Assembly (NCBI GenBank): GCA_007449985.2
Contig: VIIQ02000669.1
Coordinates: forward strand, 1 to 64,000
Length of the DNA: 64,000 bases
Direction: 5' to 3'
Source: Desmodesmus armatus
Lineage: Eukaryota > Chlorophyta > Chlorophyceae > Sphaeropleales > Scenedesmaceae
Positions 14,440 to 25,100 of the stretch are shown one piece after another. A program made the translations under genes and the position numbers. The notes under the pieces are model-generated. The model was not told where the DNA came from. It did no database searches and worked only from the letters and a program-made list of their open reading frames with translations. Position 1 is the first letter of the stretch. Every line of letters begins with the position of its first letter.

Positions 14440-17400
14440 ATGCGCTCTTGCTGCTAGTGAGGCAGGGACGGGTGGACGGATGGGTGGATGGTCAGGTGGA
14501 TGGGTGAAAGGCTCTTGGCGTGTGTGTGTGCCGTGTGGTAGTTGAGGTGCGCACGGGCAGTTGTTGGGGGCTGGGTGTTGGTCCTGGGGCAGGTGGGGAG
14601 CGCACGGGGCGGTTGGGTGACTTCTTGCGCTGATGCAACTTGCTCTCTTTGCGATGGTTACGCTGATGCAGCAGCTGTGTGCTGATCGGCATTCATCCGA
14701 CAGGGAGTTTCAGATACCTTGTGTTGTTCAGTACTGTCTCTGGGCCCAGTGCTTGTGAATTGTGTTGCTTCTTGGTCAGAATGTCACCTTGCTTCTTGGT
14801 CAATTCACTCCACTTTGGTTTGTCAGGAGCATGGCTGGTGCCAACGTGTCTGTAGGAGCATTTAGCACCATCACAGCCCTCTTCTGTTGGGCTGTGCGCA
14901 TGCTTATGCCACAGGCAAGTACCATGTTGCAGGGTATGGAGTGCCCAGCATTGTCCATCTGACATGTGGCAACTTGACATGCAGACGGTAGGAGAAAGGG
15001 ATCTCGATGCATGTGCACGGTTGCAGTGCGTTGTACGCATGTGCACATTTGCTGTGCTTTATGTACGGACCGTCCATACCGGCGGGCCGGCCAGGGCGGC
15101 CCAGTGCCCTTCATTTGACCGTGATCTGGTGGTTCAACCCATGCATACACTTGATGTGCGTGTGTTGGGACTGCCACTTGGGTAGTACCCTTCCCGCGAC
15201 ATGCAGTGTGCTGTTCACTTGACCTTGAGTAGTGGCTATGTAGTCGTTTTGGGTCTTACCAGGCTATGTAGTTTGACCCATGTGCACTTGCTGTGGGTGC
15301 TTGTGTATACGCATGCCCCCTGGCTGGCTACAACAAAGCCTGCAACCCCAGCTGACAACAGGATGTTGTGTGTCTCTCTCCGCAGGACTGTAGGCTTTCA
15401 GCCAAAGGGTGCATTTGTGCCACGGCTCCTAGCCTGTGGGCCGCTTCCTGCTTGGGTCGCTGGAGTGGGCTAACTTGATCCCACAGCGTCTGTACCCAAT
15501 CAACAGCATATGTGTAGGCTTCACTTCCCTCTTGTGTGAGGTTGGCTTCAACCGCCACTCTTTTGTGTGAGGTTGTGTATGCCGTTACTATCCCAGGGCC
15601 TTCTGCTGGCAAGTGTTACTTGAACGCACAGCACCAGTAATGTGTCAGGTGGGAACCCATGACCTCCTCCCGACACCTGGTTTGTTACGTATGTGTTATG
15701 TATCTAGATTGGGGTCTCTCCAAGCAGCAGGGACTACTTGGGCAGTACTGTGCTGGGTAGATTGCACACCATCAGCAGCATGAGTACCTGTCCTTGTGAT
15801 TTAGGCGGGAAATGAATGCTTCACATACCTAGTGTGTCTAGGGGCGTGTGTCTAAGAGGGGCTGGGCCTGCATGGCATGTGCTCCATTTTACTCGAGAAG
15901 TGGGGGTGTGCTGCTGACAGGTGCTTGCAAGCGCAGTCGGTGCAGCCATACCCTGGGCTCAGTGTCTCCCGTGACGTCTCCTTTCTTTTTGCACGCCGCT
16001 GTCGTTCCACTTTTCTGCTCCGTTCCCCATTGTGCTCTGCCTTTTGAAAGCAGAGCAGTGTACGGCAGAGCTGTCTGTGGGGTCTGTGTGAGGGGGGTTG
16101 TGTGTCAACCATGACACTTGCAGGGACACTTGCAGGCTGAGGCGGGGACTCTGCAGTCCCCACAGCCCTCGCCACATGATGCAATCACCCTTGAAGGGGA
16201 TGCTTCTTACCAGCATAAGTGGATCCAGACACTTGTGCACCAAACCGGGGCTTTGTGCAGCTCAAGGGCTCCAGAGCATGGAGCAATCAAGGGAAGCACT
16301 TGTGCCGCAAGTGCTGTAGTAGGGGGGTGCAGCTGGCAACTCGTGTGAAAGTCGTGGGTGCGCGCTCATGTCTTGTCCGAAGTGCGCTGCTCACATGTTG
16401 CAGCAGGTGTCGCGTGCTTCATTGCTGGTGCGTGTTGTAGGCAGGGGTGAGGCACTTGTGTAGCTGGCTGCCGCCTGATGACGTACTGTTGCTAGTTCTA
16501 GGTAGAGGTGGTCGGCTTGTTGTGGGTAGAGGTGGCCGGCGGTAGGGCATTGCATGTGCAGTACTACACGCGCCAGCCAGCAGGGGATGATGCGTGGTGG
16601 CTGCATGTGGTGCTGCATGCGAGATGTCGTGCTGGCGCAGGTGGTGTGGAAGGGCTGGTGCCGTGCTGTCAAGCTGTCCTGCCTGCAGCCTTGAAGGCAC
16701 CGTGCCACGGTCAAAGTTTCACCTAAAGCGACCATGTGTGATGTGTGATGTGTGGTGTGTGGTGCGTTTGGGGTGTTGAGCGGGGTCAACAGCATCTGCC
16801 CACGCCTGTTGACATATCCCATGTAGCACATGCAGCTTGCCAGTCAACAACATCGCTGGGTGGGCGCGAGGGGGGGTGGGGTTTCGGTTTCCTTAATCCC
16901 TAAACCCTATAACCTCAAACCCTCGCGATACACATGCCTTCGCATGGTCGCTCCCATCGTCTGATCCTGAATGCCAGAAAGCGGGGACTGCGACGGCATT
17001 AAATGACTGGTTGGGGGTTGCGTTGTGTCATTGGGGAGGGACTTGTCGTGCTGTGGGTTGCTTGAAGTGTGGCACAGCAAGCCTCGGGGCTTGTTTGCGC
17101 CTGTACTGCAGTAGTACTGCATCGTGGGCCTATGGCTCACGCTGAAACCACCGCATGTAGCTGCCAGTTGCTTTTGGTACTGGCTAGGACTACTGCTGTC
17201 ATTGGTCACCCATGCTTTGGCCGTCAAACTGTTTGGCAGAGTGGTCCTGTGTGGTCCTGCATAAAGAAGCAACAACGTCCTCAGCATGGGGCTGAAAAGC
17301 CCCTACTGCGCTGCTGCTCTCAACAGCACTTGAGTCTGGGAGGTGTTCACCACACACAACTTTGCAAGCTGCATGGAACGAGGCACAGCTGTGCCTTTCA

Positions 17401-17535
17401 GGCACTGAACAGCAGGAGCAGTGCTGTCCGACATACCGGGCGCCTGCTGTTGTGCTGGCAGTAGATTGTGCCGAATCCAGCGATGCATGTGGGGGCTGCA
17501 GAAGGTGCTGTTCACGCCACTGCATGTGCTGCCTT
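14440..17535. other. Gene-poor region
   Basis: No frame here has recognisable protein content and none pairs with plausible splice sites into a gene. Sequence is TG/CA-rich with scattered microsatellite-like runs. A short telomere-like run (CCCTAAACCCTATAACCTC followed by AAACCCT) lies at about 16898-16921. Confidence 0.5.
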
Positions 17536-17538
17536 GCA

Positions 17539-17985
17539 CACATTGCAGCGATGCCTTCTGTCGGGCTGATTGCGGCTGGTATTAACTGTCACTGTGGTAT
17601 TTTGTGGCCACCTGATTTTGTGCTAAGAGCGGCCTTTCAGGATCACCGATTGGTGGTTTGCAATGCCTCCTTCTGGGTCTTGATCACACACATGTATTGC
17701 ACCAGTTGTGAGTGCACGCCTGCAATACCTGTTAGTGTTATTAATGGGCTTGCTTGCAAAACATTGCAGCAATGCCTTTTGTTGGGCAGATTGCGGCTGG
17801 TAGCAACTGTGACTTTGGGGTTCAGCGGCCACCTGCTGTTGTGCAAAGGGTGGCCTATCAAGACTACCATTGCCTCCTCCTGGATCTTGATCACACACAT
17901 ATTACACTAGTTGTGAGTGCACGCCTGCAGTACCTGTTGGTGTTGGTACGGACATGCTCATGTAGGGTGAAGCTGTTGCCTTGGT
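17539..17985. repeat. Tandem duplication of about 223 bp
   Basis: Two diverged copies start near 17539 and 17762. Both contain an ATTGCAGC.ATGCCTT start, GATTGCGGCTGGTA, CTTGATCACACACAT and GTTGTGAGTGCACGCCTGCA. No protein role is evident. Confidence 0.85.
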
Positions 17986-20670
17986 GTTGAAGGTTGTATT
18001 AGGTGTGGGGGTTCAACCCGCATGTGATTCTCAAGGTATAATAGCCCAGGTTGTCAAAGCCACTTAGGGCACCACGCACGTTGCCAGGCATCCCCCGACA
18101 CCTCCAGGAGCCACCTGTTGAGGCACACACTTGTCGTCATGACATGCACTTGACATCATGACATGCACGTGATGGTTGTGACTCACAGGCTGTCCAGGCT
18201 GAGCCCGCCACCTGCCCCATCAACGCATGCTGGTTATCTTTGCCCGACTGGTGGCACATTTGGAGGTTCCCTTTGCTGCTGACCCACTGAGCAGTCTGCA
18301 GCTAGTTTGTAGCTGGTCTTGGACCCTTGGATTCACAGCAGCTGCTGCAGTCATATGACCCGGGGCTGTTACGCCATCTCGGCAGCACCTTAGAAGCAGT
18401 ACTGGCAGTTATTTCGGTGCCAACTGCTACTGCTCTATCCATGGGTGGCATCTAAAGCCACACGGCCCTGCCCTGCCAATAGTAGCAGCAGCAGCGCTGA
18501 ATGTTTTGTCTTTTCACCGTAGATAGGCCGACACTGTCTGACTTGCACACACCTCTAGACTGTCTCTGTCTTTGGGCTGAGAGGTGTGAGTGTTGGATTA
18601 GGCACTTTGAGTCTGGATTGGGCAGTTTGATTCCATGCCAGTGGGTTGTGAGGCCCGGTGGGCAGCACCATGACAAGGGTTGGTGATCCGATGACACTTC
18701 TTGTGTGCTGGGCAGGGGTCCGGTGTCGTGCCCATGCCAGTGTCAATCTGGCAATTGCCAGAGATCGGTCAGATGCATGTGGTGTGCGCCGGGACATACC
18801 CCATACCACATGGTATGCAGGGTTGAGGTGTCACTGCCCACCCTGCGTGTCACACAGTGTGTGAATGCCGTCATAGTTTGACCATCCTTGTAGGACGATG
18901 TTGGTGTCCCTCCTGAATTGCTTGCATGTGCCTCGCATGTTCATAGTATGCTAGCTACACAAGTAATCCCTGTGCTAACACACTACAGGATGCAGGTGCT
19001 GTCACATTGTAAGGGTGCTGCATCCTGCTGATCAGTCAGTGACGGGAGACCTGCTACCCTTCTTTTATCCTCCGTCTGCTGCTGCTCAGCGGCTCTGTTG
19101 CACAGCAGAGACGTGAATGCAGCTGTGCAGGTCCACGGCTAGGTGGATTGCAGCGTCGCATGCAGCTTGTGGTGAATGCAGGGTGTCCCTCAGTCAATGG
19201 CAGCCCTGTATCAGACATGGCTAGGCTAGATTATGGCTCGATGTTGACTAATAGCCTTGTCAGTTGGCCCCACATGATGGTGATTCGTCAATTCAACTGC
19301 CTCAGTCTGAAGCCAGCACACGTTTCGGAGGTACAACCACTGTGGACTTTGTGCAGGGCTGTGCTGAGGCAGGATTACGGTGCTGGTCACGGTGATGATC
19401 TCATGTCTGTTGTGGTGCTGGCGCCTCTAGGGGCGTGTATGTATGTTGCTTCTTTGATCGACGCCTGATGCGGTGCGTTTTCAGGAGATTGCAAGGGGTG
19501 GTGTGTTTTCTGGAGATTGCTGCACCATTGTTGGTTGCTTAGAGTTGTGATGGAGCAGCTGCAGGTTTCTCCATGCGTGTTGTGCTCAGGGGGTCCTTTT
19601 TTTTGCGTAGGAGTGAGCACTTGGAACCTCGTTGCGTGCTTTCTGTTGCTGGCACTGCGGCCACAAGGCCAGCAGGGCTGTCGCAGGATCAGTCTCTCCA
19701 TGCATGAGGAAAGTGTGCCGCAGTGCCACTGCTGCAGTGCAGCAGTCACTACACTGCAGCAGTCACTACACTGCAGCAGTCACTGTGTTAGCCGCAACAG
19801 GCATGTTATTAGCCCTATTAACCAGGGCGGTGGCATTTGATGAGCAATTGCAGCACCTTGCATGTAGTAGGTGGCTGGTGGAAGCACACAGTGGGCGCAA
19901 AGGGCTGACGGCGGCTTGAAAGGTGGTTGCCAGAAGTAGGTGCGGCAAAGCAGTGGAAATGCACAGAGGAGCCGAAGCGTAGCTATGGGCTGCCCCTTCT
20001 GGGGCGGACATGGCAGCTGCGTCTCAACGTATGGTAGCATCTCCTGCCAGGTGGTGAGCTGTGGACTTTGGTCTGTGCTTGTGATCAAAGCAGACAAGTC
20101 AGTTTCACCAATGCATGTGTGACTGCAGTACCCACTGCTGCAGCTGCAGCATCTGGTGGTGGTTTTGCGCAGAATGCTGCCCTGCCTGTCTTGCTGGTGC
20201 GGCGCGAGTCTGTTTGGGCATGGGCTGCCTCTAGGGAGTTTCCATAGAGACTGCAGGGTGCTGCAGTGTACAGCTGCAGCAGTGGAGGCAGTGTGTGTTG
20301 TGGTGGGGAGACAGTGTGTGTTGTGGTGGGGAGACAGTGTGTGTTGTGGTGGGGAGCGCGAACGGCCAGGGTACAGGCAGCCCATGGCAGGATGTCACGG
20401 TTGTGGTAACTCAAGTTTCAGGGTGTTCAAGCAGGCGGCCTTTGTCTGGAAGTGCGACTCGGCGAGGCACAGCCCTTGATCCGGCATGACAGCGTTCAGG
20501 GCTGGACTGTCAGGTTGAAGGGCTCGCGCGGTTCAGAAAATACGGAAGTAGCCTGAGACCACCTAGACGCGACTTCGCAGTAGTAGTAATTGCGTGCTTC
20601 ATAAACTCATGTTTTCTAATTCTGAACAACGCAACTGGCGCACGCTGAAACGGACAAGCTCGGCGGTCGG
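17986..20670. other. Gene-poor region with short tandem repeats
   Basis: No convincing gene is visible. Two short arrays occur. At about 19737-19792 an 18-bp unit with CACTGCAGCAGTCACTA is repeated about three times. At about 20290-20358 a 23-bp unit with GTGTGTTGTGGTGGGGAGAC is repeated three times. Confidence 0.5.
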
Positions 20671-20675
20671 TCATC

Positions 20676-20770
20676 CTTGTCGCGACAAGAACGCGACCGA
20701 TCGGTCGCGTAATCAACGGCGGGCCGCCCTGATAGTGATGATCTCAACACGGTGCTCAGGGATATAAAGA
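20676..20770 (+). promoter_or_regulatory. Candidate promoter with two palindromes and a TATA-like box
   Basis: A 14-bp perfect palindrome (CTTGTCGCGACAAG, 20676-20689) is followed after one base by a 20-bp perfect palindrome (20691-20710, half-site ACGCGACCGA). GATATAAAG lies near 20760. The block is rich in CpG, unlike the surrounding TG/CA-rich DNA. The promoter role is inference. Confidence 0.35.
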
Positions 20771-20810
20771 AGGAGAAGTAACACGAGTCGCACAGTGTCA
20801 AGAAGTCGCA

Positions 20811-21653
20811 TGTGCCCATCTGAACCTGCACCCAGCAAGGTGGTGCGGTGTGGTGGTGAAGCTCAGTTGAACTGTTGCAACTGAACTGTTGCAATTGGTT
20901 TGCAGGCGTGTTCTGTCGCACTCAAGACCACTCACTCAGTCTAACACTGTCCTGCACCTCACAGGGACATGAGTTGCAGCTGAAAGAGCTGAGGCAGAAG
21001 GTCACCGTGACCAGCCAGCCGACACTTGTATGGAGATGTAATTTGTTGCGGCATTACGGCTGGGTTGCCCTTGCAGTGCCACAACCTTTTGTAGTGTGCT
21101 TGTGGACCCCACTGCTGCAGGCAGTCGTCAACTTGAAATCGTGCCTGTGTGCTGCGGTGAAGCATTGGACAATGCCTGCGTGCTGCGGTGGAGCATAGGA
21201 CAATGATGGACCGTCAGAAGTACTTGATGCACACTTGGGGTCACCATCTGGGTATGTGTCTCGGTTGCATGCAGCCGTACTAATATGCTTGTGCAGTCAC
21301 CCACCTGCCTCTGACCTTACTGCCACTACATGCAGGGGATGTCTGATGGTTGCTCACTGCAAGGTGACGACAGTCGCATGGGAGACGATCACACAACACC
21401 CAGCACCGTGCTGGCACCACTGAACAGCATGCTTGAGCAACAACAAGTTGCAGTAGCCAGAGCAGCACCTGTCAGCAGGGAAAAGCCCTGCCCAGAGTTT
21501 TGCTGGCTTAGCGCACTGTTGCCAAGAGATCCTGACTTACCTCACATCTGCAGGCAGGTGGCAAACGAGGCTGTAGAACATTCTTGTAAAGCATTACTGT
21601 GCTTTGGAACCTGCCACTTGTTTTGTCCAAACATTGCTGGTTACAAAGTGTGA
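20811..21653 (+). CDS. Doubtful small gene
   Basis: Weak candidate. It follows the TATA-like box and contains exon-like pieces. One after CACCTCACAG at 20964 could encode GHELQLKELRQK. A longer frame at about 21330-21653 includes LAPLNSMLEQQQVAVARAAP and ends NIAGYKV; this part looks more like protein than shadow. I cannot join the pieces with confidence, and no family is recognised. It would be convergent with the SppA gene. Confidence 0.22.
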
Positions 21654-22000
21654 CATTTACCTCAGTAGTCAACCTCAGTAGTCAACCTACTGCATCAAGA
21701 CACAAAGATATGAAAATGTGCATTTGCAGCACATGGTACGACACAATCACAGCCCAAAATGCAAGGGCTGCACCTACTGCCAGTATCTTATCCAGCTTGC
21801 CAGCAAGGATGCATTGCCTCTCTGCACCACTGCCGACATATCACAACACAACCCTCTCAACCACTTCTCCCTCAATGAATATGTTCATGATTCAATGCCA
21901 AACATCAACATGCAGCACCACAACCTGTGTCAAAAGAAACTGACCCGCTTGTATACAGACAACCACTGACCGGTACACAGGCAGCCACGAACAACATGCC

Positions 22001-22028
22001 AACATTTCTGCTGGCCAGCAGAAATGTT
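22001..22028. repeat. 28-bp perfect palindrome downstream of sppA
   Basis: AACATTTCTGCTGG is followed at once by its exact reverse complement with no spacer. It lies about 110 bp beyond the sppA stop codon and probably in its 3' UTR, where the transcript could form a 14-bp stem or the DNA could bind a dimeric protein. Confidence 0.9.
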
Positions 22029-22122
22029 AACAGCCCCAACCCTCTCCCACCAAAGACCAACCACCATCACCACCACATGCAACAGCCGCTGGTCACCCAA
22101 TGCCTTAATCACACCATCACAT

Positions 22123-22145
22123 GTAGGAGGTTTACACCTCCTACA
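22123..22145. repeat. Hairpin overlapping the sppA stop codon
   Basis: GTAGGAGGT pairs with ACCTCCTAC across a short loop. The minus-strand TAG stop of sppA (22141-22143) lies inside the stem. Confidence 0.75.
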
Positions 22146-25100
22146 ACAGCTGCTCAACTGCCTCCTCAACCTTACTCATAAACCCACCCAGCACCCCTCC
22201 CTCCTCTCCCTCCTCAAACAGACCTCCCTCACCCCCACCCAACCGCCAGGCCCCTACCCCACTGCCCACCGCCCCAGCAGCAACACCCGCACTCGATGCC
22301 CCCAACCCAGCAGCATCCACCTCAGTCATCAAACACAGCGGCTGACCAGCAGACACTGACTGCATCAGCTCCATGCTAGCTGCGAGGCTGAGACCGTTGG
22401 GCCCTGAGGCTAGGCCAGGCATGAGGCTGCCTGCTGCCTGCTGCAGCACTGCCATGCCTAGAGCTCTGCTGAAGGCTGCGTCTGGCTGGCCGCCCTGTGC
22501 CAGGGTGGAGAGAGCTGTGAGGCCTGCCATCATGCTAGCTCCACCGCCTGCAGAACAGACAAGACGGCAAGATTTACAAGGCTGCATCAGCATGGATAAT
22601 GGCTGATGGCGGGGTGCTGCCTTGAAAACTACCACATTTACCATGTGTCCCTCTGTTGAAAAAGACACGAGGCAGATTGCTGCATGTAGCTGACACTGCA
22701 CATCCGCACAGTTTGGCAGCAAACAGCCATGAAAACAAGGCACGAACAACAGCCCAGCGTCAGCCAGCAGCAGCAGTGCAACTTACCGATGAGTGCCAGT
22801 GGGCTGGTCCTGCCGCGTGTCACCTCCACTACTGTGACCTTCTCTGACTGCTCAATGCCTGCTGCCTGCTTCACCAAAGCTACAGCCTCATGCAGACCAC
22901 CCAGCACATCCACCAGCTTGCGCTCAATTGCCCGCTGACCTGTCCACACACGACCCTGAGCAACGGCCTGCAGGATGACAAATCAGGGGCAAGAGTTGGT
23001 GCATGTAGGATAGGAGTCGCGGTCTTGCTTTTGGCATGCTCCTGTGCCACGGAGTACAGCAGGGATGATCTGCCACAAGCCAACAGTACGGAGACAGTCC
23101 TGCAGCTTGGCTGTTTGGCATGCAAGTTCTTGACGTTTCACAAACAGCAAAAGGATCATCCACAACTATCAGCAATAACACCGAACCCTTTACATGCTGG
23201 AAGCACACATTGAGCTACCAATTTAGACACTTAGTAGCACCCCTTCCTGTGTAGGGCCTGACGCCACGCTGTGCCTCTGCTGCTGGCAAAGGGTACTAAC
23301 AACATTACAAATTCATGTTGATCATGCTCACCCATATTTACCCTCCCCCCCACACACACACACGCCCGCACCTGCATGTCCTCCACAGGCATGTTCCTGC
23401 TTGCTGCTGCCTTGTCCCTGAAGCTCCTGTAGGCATACTGAGCACTCTCCTCCCACAGGGAAGCCTCCTCAGGGGTGAACGGCCTGCACAGTGAACAAAA
23501 ATAATATATTTTGGTATGTAAAATGTTATGTTCATGAGACATGTAGGGGCTGTACAAGCAGCAGCACATCCTTGGCAGGCCCAACCGCACCACCTACAGT
23601 GTCAGCGTCGATGCCTGCCACCAAATTTTTCAGAACCAACATATGCTGTCCCTACTCATATGTCAGTTATCCAGCCCCGCCCACCTGTTGTCAGCTGCCA
23701 GTTCAGCAAACTTGCCGCGGCTGAGCAGCGTCTTGCTGTAGCCCACACGGTCATACAGCTCAGACAGGTTGAACTTGCCAGCAACCACACCAATGGAGCC
23801 AGTCACTGTCAGTGGTGCTGCAACAATGGCCTGCAGACAGAAGGACAGGCCAGAGTAGAGTCAGACAAGCTCCGACAGGTCGTCAGGGGATCTGAAGCAG
23901 CACCAACCTCTCCCATTTCACAACCCTGCAACTGTGACAGCTTGACTGTCAGCAGTGACAGACAACTGCAGTGATCAAGATAGCGGCCGGCGGTGGCACC
24001 AACTGCATCACCGCTGTTTGCCCCATCCAATCCCACGAAGCATGACAAGAGCTGAAGCAGCCCTGCCAGTCACGTGTCACCACCCACCTGTGCTGCCATG
24101 GCCATGTAGTAGCCGCCGGATGCTGCCACATCCCCCATGCATGCCACCACTGGTTTCTTCTCAGCCAGCTTCTTGATCTCCCTCCACATCAGGTCAGAGG
24201 CCAAAGCATCACCACCAGGACTGTCCACACGCAGCACAACACCTGCACAGGCAGCACACCACAATCGTTTGCTATCCAGACAACAGCGCAATTTAGGGGT
24301 TGCGTCAACACGCCACATCAAGTGGACAAGACCATCTTGTGCACCATGTTCTGGGGGCACATCCCTCATCACTGGATACAGTTGCAAAGTGCAATAAAAA
24401 GCCCCCCCCCATATTTGTGCAAGCAAGTTGTACATCCTCTGCAAACACCTTTGCCCAACACACCTGCAATGTTCTTGTCCTTCGCCAGTGCCCTGAGCTT
24501 GGGGATGATGCCATCAGGTGTGATGCTGCCAGAGCCACCTACACCACCAGCCTTGCCTGCACACACACAACACACAACACACATGTCCCATCAGCACACC
24601 ATAGGAACGTCAGCAGCGTGAACACACACAACCCTCTAGAAAGCTCCTGGCCTGGGAAAGTTCCATTGCGCAAGACAACATTCAAATCACTCCTCATCAG
24701 GTTGACCGTATTACTTGAGTAAGGTACAAACCCGGCCTCCTTGCGTCCGGTACAGGCCAAGAAGCAGCACCAACATATCAACCAGCACCCCACAGCTATG
24801 GATACACTCACCCAGGATGGCGCCGCCCGCGCGCAGCACTGCGATGCGCTTCTTGCCATTGAGTCCAAAGGCAGTGCGTGACACCTTGCTGTAGCGAGAC
24901 AAACCGACCTTGCGCACTTGATCCTCCTGCAAAGGGCACGCAAGCAGAGTCAAGCACAAGCCTCGTCAGCAGGCGGCCCTTTCCTCTCTTCCTGTCAGAC
25001 TAGTGGCAGGTTGGTTGCACGGCCCTTGCGTGCATCACTATCCCAGATGCACCTATATCTCCTATTACTACCCACCAGCCACCCCACAACATATATCCTG

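Noticed and set aside
14693..15177. Minus-strand frames of 117 and 125 codons
   Set aside because: Cys/His-rich but with no consistent motif, no splice partners, and both frames overlap each other.
18000..18030. Possible tRNA T-arm (GGGTTCAACCCG)
   Set aside because: No acceptor stem, D-arm or anticodon arm could be fitted around it.
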